Shown one piece after another: positions 17,720 through 26,617 of a stretch of DNA of 64,000 nt. How positions within the stretch are numbered: the first letter of the stretch is position 1; each line of letters opens with the position of its first letter. The notes under the pieces were generated by a model. It ran no database searches. It worked only from the letters and a program-made list of their open reading frames with translations, and had not been told where the DNA came from. A program made the position numbers and the translations under genes. Location: the NCBI GenBank assembly GCA_000585055.1, contig JEMX01000011.1:1-64000 (forward strand), in the 5' to 3' direction. This stretch comes from Candidatus Accumulibacter appositus (GTDB taxonomy: Bacteria > Pseudomonadota > Gammaproteobacteria > Burkholderiales > Rhodocyclaceae).

Positions 17720-19135
17720 TCAGCCTCCGGCCTTGATTGCGTCGTGCGTCAGCGCGGCGCTGGCCATCAGGCAGGCCACCGCGCACGAGGCAAGCTTGGC
17801 ACGCCGGTTGTCGGCGCGGCTGGTGAGGATGATCGGCACGCGCGCGCCGAGCACGATGCCCGCGCCATCGGCATGGCTCATGAACGTCAGTTGCTTGGCG
17901 AGAATGTTGCCGGCCGCGAGGTCTGGGACGATGAGAATGTCCGGATCGCCGGCGACGAGCGAATCGATCTTCTTGATGCGTGCGGCTTCCTTGCTGATCG
18001 CGTTGTCGAGGGCCAGCGGGCCGTCGAGAATGGCGCCGGTGATCTGGCCACGGTCGGCCATCTTGCACAGCGAAGCGGCGTCAGTGGTACACACCATCCG
18101 CGAGTTGATGCCTTCGACGGCACAGATGATGGCCACCTTCGGCTGCTCAAGGCCAAGCACGTGCGCCAGATCAATTGCGTTCTGGCAGATGTCGCGCTTG
18201 CAGTCGAGGTCCGGCGCAATATTGATCGCCGCATCGCTGACGATCAGCGGCTTGTGGTAAGTCGGCACATCCATCAGGAAGGCGTGCGTGATGCGCCGCT
18301 CGGTGCGCAATCCCGTTTGCCGACTGACCACCTCGGCCATCAATTCGTCGGTGTGCAGGCTTCCTTTCATCAGCGCTGCGGCCTCGCCAAGACGCACCAG
18401 CTCGACCGCGCGAAAGGCGGCGGCGTGACTATGCGCTACATCTTCCACACGGACCCCGCTGAGGTCGAAGCCAAACTGCTCAGCGACTGCCCGCAGCCGC
18501 TCCAGCGGACCGACCAGGATCGGCTCGATCAGGCTTTCGCGGGCAGCCTCGAGCGCCGCGCCCAGCGAGGATTCGTCACAGGGATGCACCACCGCCACCG
18601 CTACCGGCGGCAGCTTCGCGCAGCGTTCGACGAAGCTGTCGAAGTGGTCGTGACTCTGGATCGATACCTGCGCCGCGTCCGGGCGGTCCATGGTGATCCG
18701 CGTATCCGGAGCGATGACCCTGGCGACACCGCTGACGATCTTCTCGCCGCGGCCGTTGACGCCGAGGCAAGCGAAAGTTACCCGCCGCGTGTCGGGAAAC
18801 TTTTCACTTGCCGTGATGCTGATTGTGACCTCCTCGCCGATCGCCAGCGGCGCGTGGAAATCGAGATCCTGGCCGGCGTACACCGTCCCCGGGCCGGGGA
18901 GCTCGTTGCCAAGCAATCCGGAAATCTGCGCGCCCAACCACATGCCGTGCGCACTCAGCTCGTTGGCGCCAAGTTGTTTAACGAGCTCGAGGTCGAGGTG
19001 GGTCGGATTGACGTCGCCTGAAACGGTCGCGAAAAGCTGCACGTCGCGCACGCTCAGCGTGCGGCGAATGCTCGCCGTATCGCCAATGTTGATCTCGTCG
19101 AAACAACGGTTCTCAAGGGTGTCGGTGGTCATCAT
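17720..19135 (-). CDS. MaoC-like enoyl-CoA hydratase / phosphate acetyltransferase fusion
   Basis: 471 aa from the ATG at 19135 (a second ATG follows at once; an upstream start at 19198 adds an implausible basic leader). Residues 1 to about 150 form a hot-dog MaoC domain with the (R)-hydratase signature FATVSGDVNPTHLD, catalytic Asp and His visible. Residues about 165-471 form the Pta/Ptb domain (VAVVHPCDESSLGAALEA to AGVV-like C-terminal NADP-fold repeats; segment DPDILIVPDLAAGNILAKQ). Pta makes acetyl-CoA from acetyl phosphate; the MaoC part may hydrate crotonyl-CoA to (R)-3-hydroxybutyryl-CoA or simply bind CoA. Directly upstream of ackA. Confidence 0.93.
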   Translation of the reverse strand: MMTTDTLENRCFDEINIGDTASIRRTLSVRDVQLFATVSGDVNPTHLDLELVKQLGANELSAHGMWLGAQISGLLGNELPGPGTVYAGQDLDFHAPLAIGEEVTISITASEKFPDTRRVTFACLGVNGRGEKIVSGVARVIAPDTRITMDRPDAAQVSIQSHDHFDSFVERCAKLPPVAVAVVHPCDESSLGAALEAARESLIEPILVGPLERLRAVAEQFGFDLSGVRVEDVAHSHAAAFRAVELVRLGEAAALMKGSLHTDELMAEVVSRQTGLRTERRITHAFLMDVPTYHKPLIVSDAAINIAPDLDCKRDICQNAIDLAHVLGLEQPKVAIICAVEGINSRMVCTTDAASLCKMADRGQITGAILDGPLALDNAISKEAARIKKIDSLVAGDPDILIVPDLAAGNILAKQLTFMSHADGAGIVLGARVPIILTSRADNRRAKLASCAVACLMASAALTHDAIKAGG

Positions 19136-19467
19136 GTACTCAGTGTGGATAGTGATTTGGGCGTTTCGCCGGCAGGACGCCCCCCCCGTTCGCGCCATTC
19201 TTGCTCTACAGACACAGGCTAGCGCCTTATGGCTGGGTGGCTGTCCGAAATAGCCATTCTAGCGTATCGACGCGAAAGCGCGCACGGCAGCACCCATCGC
19301 CGCAGGCACCTGCATCAACGTCACCATCCCCCACGATTCGTGAATTGGACGTCGGGTTGCGATCGAGTTGCTGGAGAAAGTCACGAGGCTAACTTTGGCT
19401 TATGATGATGCTTAGGCAGGCCACCCAGGCGGATCCCTATTAACCACGCTTTTCAGGGAGTGACGAC
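19136..19467. other. Divergent intergenic region
   Basis: About 330 bp between the start of the MaoC-Pta gene and the second SYLF gene; it should hold promoters for both. I see no operator-like palindrome or confident promoter pair. Confidence 0.5.
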
Positions 19468-20037
19468 ATGAACAGGACATTTTTCTCACAGATATCTCAA
19501 TGGTCACGTTGGCTACAGCTTGCCCTGCTCACGGCGCTGCTGGCGCCCGCGGCCAGCAGCGCCGCAGACCACTCAACGCTCGAAAAAGACGCGCGCAAGG
19601 TGTATCAAAACCTGATCGCCAAGGTCCCGGTGGCGAAAAGCCTGGCAAAGGACGCGGTCGCCGTTCTCGTGTTTCCGAAAATCATCAAGGCCGGCCTTGT
19701 CGTCGGCGGACAGTATGGCGACGGGGTACTTTTTCGAGGCGACAAGGCCGCGGGCTACTACAACACCTCTGGCGCTTCGTACGGCCTGCAGGCCGGTGCG
19801 CAGCAATACGGTTATGCGATGTTCTTCATGAATGAACAAGCGCTACAGACCCTGAACACGGCCGAAGGCTTCGAAGTCGGCGTTGGCCCGTCGATTGTCG
19901 TGGTAGACCAGGGAATGGCCAAGTCGCTGACCTCGACGACGGCGAACGACGACATCTACGCCATGATCTTCGGGCAAACAGGTCTGATGGCCGGTATTGG
20001 CCTGCAGGGCAACAAGATCACCCGACGCCAGGACTGA
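19468..20037 (+). CDS. SYLF (YSC84-like) domain exported protein
   Basis: 189 aa with a Sec signal peptide (cleavage likely after AASSAA), no lipobox. The mature protein matches the SYLF fold well: AVAVLVFPKIIKAGLVVGGQ, GVLFRGDKAAGYYNTSGASYG, and a C-terminal IGLQGNKITRR. It differs clearly from the lipoprotein SYLF at 15179-15778, so it is a paralogue rather than a recent copy. A GGGAGTGACGAC stretch just upstream supplies the ribosome site. Likely periplasmic; function in bacteria not established. Confidence 0.85.
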   Translation: MNRTFFSQISQWSRWLQLALLTALLAPAASSAADHSTLEKDARKVYQNLIAKVPVAKSLAKDAVAVLVFPKIIKAGLVVGGQYGDGVLFRGDKAAGYYNTSGASYGLQAGAQQYGYAMFFMNEQALQTLNTAEGFEVGVGPSIVVVDQGMAKSLTSTTANDDIYAMIFGQTGLMAGIGLQGNKITRRQD

Positions 20038-20298
20038 TCAGGCTTCGCCGAGCCATCAGAAATGGCTTGGCCCTGCGCCTGCCTTGCACGAGTAGCGCAG
20101 GTGCCGGATAGTGGTCGCCGCCGCGCAGCCTTGGCCCAAAGCGGCGCCGCAGCCGACTGGCATGGCGTACGATACGGCCTCGCCGGACGCCCAAGTAATC
20201 ATTGACAGTTTCTGTACCTCTCCCAGCGCCAGCCATTGGCGATTGCTTCCTCCATCGCTTGCAAGCGGGCGATGGCTTTCACCGAACAAAGGACACGG

Positions 20299-21870
20299 AT
20301 GAACTCACCTCCCCGCCAAAGCGGCATTCTTCTACACCCCACCTCGCTGCCCGGACCGCACGGCTCCGGCGACCTCGGCGCCGCCGCTTTTCACTTCGTC
20401 GACTGGCTGGTCGCCGGCGGCCAGTCGCTGTGGCAGCTGCTGCCGCTGACCGGCCTCGGACCGGGTAACTCGCCGTACTCCAGCCCTTCCGCCTTCGCCG
20501 GCAACGAGTTGCTGATTGACCTCGTGCAACTGCAAGACGCCGGCTGGCTAACCCCAGCCGATCTCGCCGAAGCGCCCGTTTTCCCGGAACAGCGCATCGA
20601 TTACGCGGGCGTACGGCCTTTCAGAATGAAGCTCTTGCGGCGCGCCGCCGGCCGCTTCTTCGCCGCCAAGAAGACGCGTGAGCACACGAACTTTACGGCC
20701 TTCTGCGCCGACGCCAGTGCCTGGCTCGATGATTACGCGCTGTTCATGGCCCTGGATATCGCCTACCAGGGCGACAATGGCACGCTGTGGCAGGAGTGGC
20801 CGGCAGCGCTCGCGCACCGCGAAGCCCCTGCACTGCGCCAAGCGGAACGTACCCACGCCGACGAAATCAACTTCTGGAAATTCTCGCAGTGGTGCTTTTT
20901 CACCCAGTGGGCCAAGCTCAAGGACTACGCCAACGCCCATCGCGTCGAGATCGTCGGCGACCTGCCGATCTTCGTCGCCGGGCATAGCGCCGACGTGTGG
21001 GCCAATCCGGGACTCTTCGACCTCGACGAGAGCGGTCATCCGCGCGTTGTCGCCGGTGTGCCGCCGGATTACTTCAGCGAGACCGGGCAGCGCTGGGGCA
21101 ACCCGCTCTACCTCTGGTCGGCGCACGCCGCCGAAGACTATGGCTGGTGGATAGAACGTATGCGGCAGACGATGAAACTCTGCGACATCGTGCGCATCGA
21201 TCATTTCCGCGGCTTCGAGTCCTACTGGGAAATCCCCGCCACGGCCGAGACCGCCATCGACGGCGTCTGGCAACCGGGACCTGGCGAAGCAATATTCGCC
21301 GCCATGCGTCGCGAGCTGGCCGACGAGAACGGCAAGCTGAAAATCATCGCCGAAGACCTCGGCATCATCACCGACAAGGTCCGCAAGCTGCGCCAGGATG
21401 TCGGCCTGCCGGGCATGCGCATCCTGCACTTCGCTTTCGGTGACGACGCCAGAAACCCCTATCTGCCGCACAATTACGACGCCAATACCGTCGTCTACAC
21501 CGGCACGCACGACAACGACACCACCTGCGGCTGGTGGGACTCGCTGGCACAGGAAGAGAAGGACCGCGTGCACGCCTACTTGGGTGTGGGCAGCGAGAAC
21601 AGCGAAGAACTGTGCTGGTATCTGATCCGGCTCGCTTTTTCGTCGGTGGCCCAGTTCTGTGTCATACCAATGCAGGATGCGTTGGCCCTCGATACCGCGC
21701 ACCGGATGAACCAGCCGAGTGTCGGCGAGGGATCCTGGGAATGGCGTTACCGCTGGGATCAGGTTGCGGCATGGCACGCCGAACGCCTGTCCGATCTGAC
21801 CACCCTCTACGGCCGCGACTACGCAAGCCAGCACCCCGAGGAATCTGATGAATCCAGCGATTCCGATTGA
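20299..21870 (+). CDS. malQ: 4-alpha-glucanotransferase (amylomaltase)
   Basis: 523 aa from the ATG at 20299, with AAAGGA 9 nt upstream; starts at 20236 or 20272 would add a non-homologous leader. GH77 family: it transfers alpha-1,4-glucan segments between maltodextrins, part of glycogen turnover. Landmarks: GILLHPTSLPGPHGSGDLG start, FVAGHSADVWANPGLFDLDE, the nucleophile Asp in RIDHFRGFESYWEIP, the acid/base Glu in IIAEDLGIITDKVRKL and YTGTHDNDTTCGWW. Glycogen cycling fits the inferred lifestyle. No other glycogen genes are adjacent. Confidence 0.95.
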   Translation: MNSPPRQSGILLHPTSLPGPHGSGDLGAAAFHFVDWLVAGGQSLWQLLPLTGLGPGNSPYSSPSAFAGNELLIDLVQLQDAGWLTPADLAEAPVFPEQRIDYAGVRPFRMKLLRRAAGRFFAAKKTREHTNFTAFCADASAWLDDYALFMALDIAYQGDNGTLWQEWPAALAHREAPALRQAERTHADEINFWKFSQWCFFTQWAKLKDYANAHRVEIVGDLPIFVAGHSADVWANPGLFDLDESGHPRVVAGVPPDYFSETGQRWGNPLYLWSAHAAEDYGWWIERMRQTMKLCDIVRIDHFRGFESYWEIPATAETAIDGVWQPGPGEAIFAAMRRELADENGKLKIIAEDLGIITDKVRKLRQDVGLPGMRILHFAFGDDARNPYLPHNYDANTVVYTGTHDNDTTCGWWDSLAQEEKDRVHAYLGVGSENSEELCWYLIRLAFSSVAQFCVIPMQDALALDTAHRMNQPSVGEGSWEWRYRWDQVAAWHAERLSDLTTLYGRDYASQHPEESDESSDSD

Positions 21871-22509
21871 TCAGCTGCCGGCGGCGACAGCTGATCATCG
21901 CTGGCAACCCCCCCTCTGAAGACCATCGCCGCCAGGACCCGTCAGCAGATAATGCTCCCTTCGACCGCACTGAACGCGCTCCATGATGGCCTGAACAGGG
22001 GCGCGTTTTTTGGAGTACCGGCCCATCGTTTCCCTCGGCGAGCGGAACTGCCTGGGGGCCGAGGCGCTCGCGCCCTCGCTGCGCGCAGAAGCCTCGGCTC
22101 CAGAAGAACCCCGCCAATGATCGTTCGGGACGCGTAGCCTCACTCCCCGAGCGCCTCAGGCCACGCGACTCGGGCAAAGTAGCGCGGGCAATTTTGCCGC
22201 CTGGCGGGCACTCATCGACGCTCGGAGCCGGCAAAAGCGCAATGCCGCCAGGTCAACTTCGCGCTCCTCGAACTGCGCGGCGCCAAGCCCCGGTTCGCCG
22301 CTTTCCGACTCAGCAATCTCGCTTGCCGCAAGCGCCGCTCCTTGGCGTTCGCGAGCCGCCGCGTGGGCCAGACGCCGCTGCGCAAACTCGATCCTCAGCA
22401 AGCGGGTCGCAGAACATGCCGTTCCATCTACCCCGGAAGTCGTTTGACGCCGCTTCCGCAAGACTTGCCGCTGGTGCTGCTTTGACGGCCAACCGCCGGG
22501 AGACAGGCG
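21871..22509. other. Long intergenic region, no gene recognised
   Basis: About 640 bp between malQ and the convergent trxC. Short frames here have no ribosome site or recognisable motif. A stem-loop with a T-run (21973-22011) is the only structure I see. Confidence 0.5.
21973..22011 (+). terminator. Possible Rho-independent terminator after malQ
   Basis: AACGCGC (21973-21979) and GCGCGTT (22001-22007) pair across a 21-nt loop and run into six Ts (22006-22011). The loop is long, and it lies about 100 nt past the malQ stop. Confidence 0.35.
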
Positions 22510-22944
22510 TCAGCTCACCGCCCGCAACCAGCGAACAATGCTCGCCGTATCCATCGCGCCTGCCTGACGGGCAATCTCCCTGCCATTTCTGAACACCACC
22601 AGGGTCGGAATCGAACGGATGGCGAAGCGACTGGCGAGTGCCTGCTCTTCCTCGGTGTTGACCTTGGCCAGGCGTGTGCCCGGCTCAAGTTGTTGCGCAG
22701 CCGCCGCGAACGCCGGCGCCATGGCCCGACAGGGCCCGCACCAGGGGGCCCAGAAATCGACCAGAATCGGCAATTCCGAGCGGTCTATGTGCCGGTCGAA
22801 GCTGGCTGCCGTGAGCACGATCGGCTTGCCGTCAAAAAGCGGCGACTGGCAGTGGCCACAGCGCCCCTGATCACCGAGGCGCGCTTCAGGCAGCCGGTTC
22901 GGGCGGTGGCAGTGCGGGCAGACAACTATTTTCGAGGTACTCAT
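22510..22944 (-). CDS. trxC: Thioredoxin 2 (zinc-binding)
   Basis: 144 aa cytoplasmic disulfide reductase. The N-terminal zinc finger has two Cys pairs (CPHC at about 9-12, CGHC at about 33-36), the mark of TrxC. The thioredoxin active site is WCGPC (about 69-73), and the cis-proline loop is RSIPTLVVF. Full length. It stands alone; in other proteobacteria trxC is often OxyR-controlled, but I see no clear OxyR site. Confidence 0.95.
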   Translation of the reverse strand: MSTSKIVVCPHCHRPNRLPEARLGDQGRCGHCQSPLFDGKPIVLTAASFDRHIDRSELPILVDFWAPWCGPCRAMAPAFAAAAQQLEPGTRLAKVNTEEEQALASRFAIRSIPTLVVFRNGREIARQAGAMDTASIVRWLRAVS

Positions 22945-23106
22945 GGCGGCAAACAGTAGCTCCAGAAGCGATAGCAGCTACATGGTGGCATCGGCAGCGC
23001 ATTCAAGCCTCCTGGCAGCTTCGGGAACCGCCAAAGCGGCCAGTTTGCCCGGCGGGCTGCTGCCAACGTCCTGTCCCAGGCGTCGGGACGAAGGCCGCAG
23101 CGCCGC

Positions 23107-24084
23107 TCAACAACCAGCTACGCACCTGCCCTCGCCATCGAAGGCCATTATCACGCCGCTGAGCGGCAGGTGCACCGGCACTTTGCTGGCCTTCTTGAAG
23201 GCAGCGGCTTTTGACTCCGGCAGCAAGTTGCCGTCCTTGGTCGACGCCTCGTTGGCGTGCGAAGCGATCACCGAGGCCGGCTTGACCAGCTCATTGATCA
23301 CGTAGGCAGCCTCCATCGGGCCGGTGGTAAACACGTCGCCGATGTTGATGACCACGAGATTCGCCTTGTAATAGCCCCGTACCACCCGATCCTGCTCGGC
23401 GGTGATTCCGGTGTCGCCTGAGAGATAGGCGACGAGGCCGTTACTGAAGCGCAGGACGTAGCCGGTGGGCGGCCCGACGTAGGCGGTAAGCGCGTTCTTG
23501 GCCAGAGCATCGCCATGCGCCGGGTCAAGAAACGCCGGGTGCAGGCCATTGCTGTGCGCGGCCGGAACCGTCGTCACCTGCACGCCACCAACTTTCGCGT
23601 TGGCGCCGAAGCGTACGAGTTGCACCTGCTTCGCGTCACCGCCCAGCTCCTTGATGCGGTTGGCGAAAAAGCTGCCCATCTCGGAACCGACCAGCAACTT
23701 GGCCTTCTGCGCCACGACGATGTTCGCGGTGTTCGAGTTCGGCGTCACCTTGACCGAGAAATCCGGCTTGCCGCATTCGCCCGCATTCGCAGACGGTTGG
23801 ATCAAGTCGCCGAGATGGTCGCCATGTACATGGCTCAAGAGCACCGCATCGATGCGGCCGAGGCGTGGATCGTTGGGGCCGCGTACCGTGCGGCCGGCGT
23901 CATAGAGAATGCGGGTGCCGTCCGGATCTTCGAAGAGGATCGCCCGATCCAGGCTGCAGAACTCGCCATCGTGACTACCCAGCGGCGTCAGCTTGACGGC
24001 GCCGTCCGCCGCCTGAACAACGCCAGCCATGCTGAGCGCAGCAGCCAGCGTCAGCGAAGCAAGCACAACACTTGTCCTTTTCAT
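23107..24084 (-). CDS. Exported metallo-beta-lactamase-fold hydrolase
   Basis: 325 aa. The start at 24084 is chosen because AGGAGAG lies 5-6 nt upstream and the product begins with a clean Sec signal (MKRTSVVLASL to VVQAAD). The MBL metal motif HVHGDHLGD (HxHxDH) is present, followed by further ligands (PAAHSNG, SGDTG and a C-terminal SHAN). The build resembles UlaG/YcjX-like or arylsulfatase-like MBL proteins. Periplasmic; substrate unknown. It lies 63 nt downstream of the ChaA-type gene on the same strand, possibly co-transcribed. Confidence 0.88.
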   Translation of the reverse strand: MKRTSVVLASLTLAAALSMAGVVQAADGAVKLTPLGSHDGEFCSLDRAILFEDPDGTRILYDAGRTVRGPNDPRLGRIDAVLLSHVHGDHLGDLIQPSANAGECGKPDFSVKVTPNSNTANIVVAQKAKLLVGSEMGSFFANRIKELGGDAKQVQLVRFGANAKVGGVQVTTVPAAHSNGLHPAFLDPAHGDALAKNALTAYVGPPTGYVLRFSNGLVAYLSGDTGITAEQDRVVRGYYKANLVVINIGDVFTTGPMEAAYVINELVKPASVIASHANEASTKDGNLLPESKAAAFKKASKVPVHLPLSGVIMAFDGEGRCVAGC

Positions 24085-24147
24085 GGGTCTCTCCTCATTT
24101 CGGGTGGGTGACATGGCCATCGTGTGCCCCTAGCAGCCTGCCGGACT

Positions 24148-25284
24148 TTAGTCGAAAATCAGCACGACATAGGTGAGGAACAGGACCAGATGGACGACCC
24201 CTTGCAAGACGTTGGTACGCTCGCTTTGAATGTTGACGACCGATACCAGCAAGGTGATCAGCAACAGATAGGCTTCTGCGTTTTCCAGACCGAGTTCCAC
24301 CGTCTTGCCGGTGAACAGGCTGATGGCAAGGATTGCGGGAATGGTCAGGCCAATGGTGGACAGCGCCGAACCCAGGGCAATGTTCATCGTTCGCTGCAAC
24401 TGGTTGGCCAGTGCCGCCTTGACGGCCGCCATGCCTTCCGGCGACAGCACCAGGATCGCCACCAGGAAGCCCCCCAGCGCCTGGGGCGCGCTCAGCGTAC
24501 TGACGCCATGGTCGACCAGCATCGCCATTTTCTTGGACAGCAAGACGATAGGCAGCATGGTGAGCGGCAACAGCAGCAGGTGATACCCCAAGGAGCGCAC
24601 CACCAGATCGCCGTGATCGTTAGCTGCCGGCTCGTTCTCGCTGCCGGTCGCCCTGGGTTGCTCGAAATAGCTTCGATGACGCAGGGTCTGAATCGCCAGG
24701 AAGACGCCATAGAGCGCGATCGACATGATGATCAAATATACCGCCATCAGCGGCGACACCTGCCCGCCCGGCGCGGAGGTCGTGTAGCGCGGCAGAATGA
24801 TGCCCAGTCCCGCAAGCGGGATGATCACCCCGAGATAGGCGCCGGCACCTTTGAGGTTGTAGACCTGTTCCCTGTGGCGCAAAGCACCGACCAGCAATGT
24901 CAGGCCGGTGATGCCATTGAGCGCGATCATCAACACTGAGAACAGGGTGTCGCGGGCCAGGGTCGGGTTATTCTCGCCGGTCAGCATGACCGCCGAGATC
25001 ATCACCACTTCGATACTGATGACCGAAACGGTCAGGATCAGGGTGCCGTAGGGTTCTCCGAGCAGGACAGCCAGACTGTCGGCATGGCGCACCACACCGA
25101 AAGCCAGCCAGAGCATGACCGCGAACACCCAGAGAAAGAGGAAGCCGTACCACAAGGGATCGCTGAGATCGACCAACCAATCGCCGCCGAAGATCGCCAG
25201 ACAGGCCACCGTCATCGCGCCGCCCAGGAGACCGATCTCCGATCGCAAGATTCCGATTGCTGCGGGTTTGCTGCTGGTATTCAT
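24148..25284 (-). CDS. chaA: Ca2+ (Na+):proton antiporter, ChaA type
   Basis: 378 aa from the ATG at 25284 (the codon before it is TTG). Ten to eleven hydrophobic segments in two inverted halves of the CaCA superfamily. The alpha-1 repeat contains GEPYGTLILTVSVISIEVVMI with the conserved Glu; the alpha-2 repeat contains LVAILVLSPEGMAAVKAA with its Glu. A hydrophilic acidic loop (about 215-235) separates them. It exports Ca2+ or Na+ in exchange for protons at the inner membrane. Confidence 0.9.
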   Translation of the reverse strand: MNTSSKPAAIGILRSEIGLLGGAMTVACLAIFGGDWLVDLSDPLWYGFLFLWVFAVMLWLAFGVVRHADSLAVLLGEPYGTLILTVSVISIEVVMISAVMLTGENNPTLARDTLFSVLMIALNGITGLTLLVGALRHREQVYNLKGAGAYLGVIIPLAGLGIILPRYTTSAPGGQVSPLMAVYLIIMSIALYGVFLAIQTLRHRSYFEQPRATGSENEPAANDHGDLVVRSLGYHLLLLPLTMLPIVLLSKKMAMLVDHGVSTLSAPQALGGFLVAILVLSPEGMAAVKAALANQLQRTMNIALGSALSTIGLTIPAILAISLFTGKTVELGLENAEAYLLLITLLVSVVNIQSERTNVLQGVVHLVLFLTYVVLIFD

Positions 25285-25783
25285 CAAGACCGACTCCCCT
25301 TACTGAATTGTCATCGCTGTCGAAGCGCGTATCCGCGCATGGCATTCAGCCAGCACCCCATGCTGCCCCCGGCAACGAACGTAGCCGGCCGTGATCCCGC
25401 TCACTCTGCGCCGGCCCTCTCGCCGGTGATCACGGCGAATGACCGATGTCCTGCAGCGGCGCCCGCCGGCGAACGTCACATGAGCCTTCAGCGGCACTGT
25501 AACAGGAGTGATGCCATGCCTGCTCAACGCGTCGCCCAGCCGCCATTCCGAAAACCCCTCTTCTCCGAGCCTCCGACCAAGGAGCACCCAGGGCGATCGT
25601 AGGGCTCGACGGCCCGAAGTCGATCGTCCAGCATGAAGCCCGGCAGAAGCTTGATGCTCGCCAGGGGGCGCATCCCTGCTAGCACATCGGAAATGTTACG
25701 ATCATGGCTGAGAGCGACCAACGACAAACGCATGATCGTCCTGCGCACAAGGTGTGTGCGAAAAATGAGGGAAGGAGTCAGCC
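25285..25783. other. Divergent intergenic region
   Basis: About 500 bp between the divergent chaA-like and fabI genes. Short frames on both strands look non-coding. It should contain both promoters, but I cannot identify convincing boxes; only the fabI ribosome site GAAGGAG (25771-25777) is clear. Confidence 0.5.
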
Positions 25784-26617
25784 ATGACCGACAAAGCGAC
25801 AAACACTCGACTGCTCGACAAGCTGCGGAATCAGCGTGACCTGGGGGAGCAGCCATTGGCCGGCAAGAAAGGAGTCATCCTCGGCATCGCCAATGACCAA
25901 TCGATTGCCTGGGGTTGCGCGCAGGCATTTCGCGGGCTTGGCGCCGAGCTGTGCATCACCTATCTGAATGAGAAATCGCGCAGGTTCACCGAGCCACTGG
26001 CGCAGGCGCTCGATGTTCCACCCGCGCTCTATCTGCCTTGCGACGTGCGCGAGGAAGGACAGCTGGAAGGCGTCTTCGAGGCCATCGAAAAGGAATGGGG
26101 ACAGCTCGACTTCGCGCTGCATTCGATTGCCTTTGCGCCCCGTGAGGACCTGCATGGCCGCGTCACCGACTGCTCGCGCGAGGGCTTCCTGATGGCCATG
26201 GATGTCTCCTGCCATTCGTTCATCCACATGGCCCGCCTGGCCGAACCGCTGATGAAGAACGGCGGTACGCTGTTCACCATGAGCTATTTCGGTGCCGAGA
26301 AAGTCGTCGAGAACTACAACGTGATGGGACCGGTGAAAGCGGCGCTCGAGGCAACGGCGCGATACCTGGCGGCGGAACTGGGTCCCAAGGGGATTCGCGT
26401 CAACCCGATCTCGCCCGGCCCGATCGCGACCCGCGCAGCATCGGGCATCGGCCGTTTCGACGAACTGATGGAGAAGGCCGCCGAGCGCGCGCCGTCGCGC
26501 GTACTGGTGAGCATCGAGGACGTGGGCATGGCCACGGCCTTCCTGGCCACCGACTATGCAAAGCTGATCACCGGCGATACCACCTACGTCGACGGCGGCT
26601 ACCACGTGCTTGGCTGA
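25784..26617 (+). CDS. fabI: Enoyl-[acyl-carrier-protein] reductase FabI
   Basis: 277 aa short-chain dehydrogenase that completes each fatty-acid elongation cycle by reducing trans-2-enoyl-ACP with NAD(P)H. The core begins LAGKKGVILGIANDQSIAWG (cofactor loop). The catalytic Y-x6-K is in ENYNVMGPVKAALEA, and GPIATRAASGI is the substrate loop. Unusually, about 27 residues (MTDKATNTRLLDKLRNQRDL...) precede the normal FabI start; the ATG at 25784 is nevertheless supported by an excellent GAAGGAG site. The AsmA-like gene overlaps its end. Confidence 0.95.
   Translation: MTDKATNTRLLDKLRNQRDLGEQPLAGKKGVILGIANDQSIAWGCAQAFRGLGAELCITYLNEKSRRFTEPLAQALDVPPALYLPCDVREEGQLEGVFEAIEKEWGQLDFALHSIAFAPREDLHGRVTDCSREGFLMAMDVSCHSFIHMARLAEPLMKNGGTLFTMSYFGAEKVVENYNVMGPVKAALEATARYLAAELGPKGIRVNPISPGPIATRAASGIGRFDELMEKAAERAPSRVLVSIEDVGMATAFLATDYAKLITGDTTYVDGGYHVLG

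Noticed and set aside
22194..22592. Possible plus-strand gene between malQ and trxC
   Set aside because: No ribosome site, Arg/Pro/Ser-rich shadow composition, and it runs into trxC antisense.
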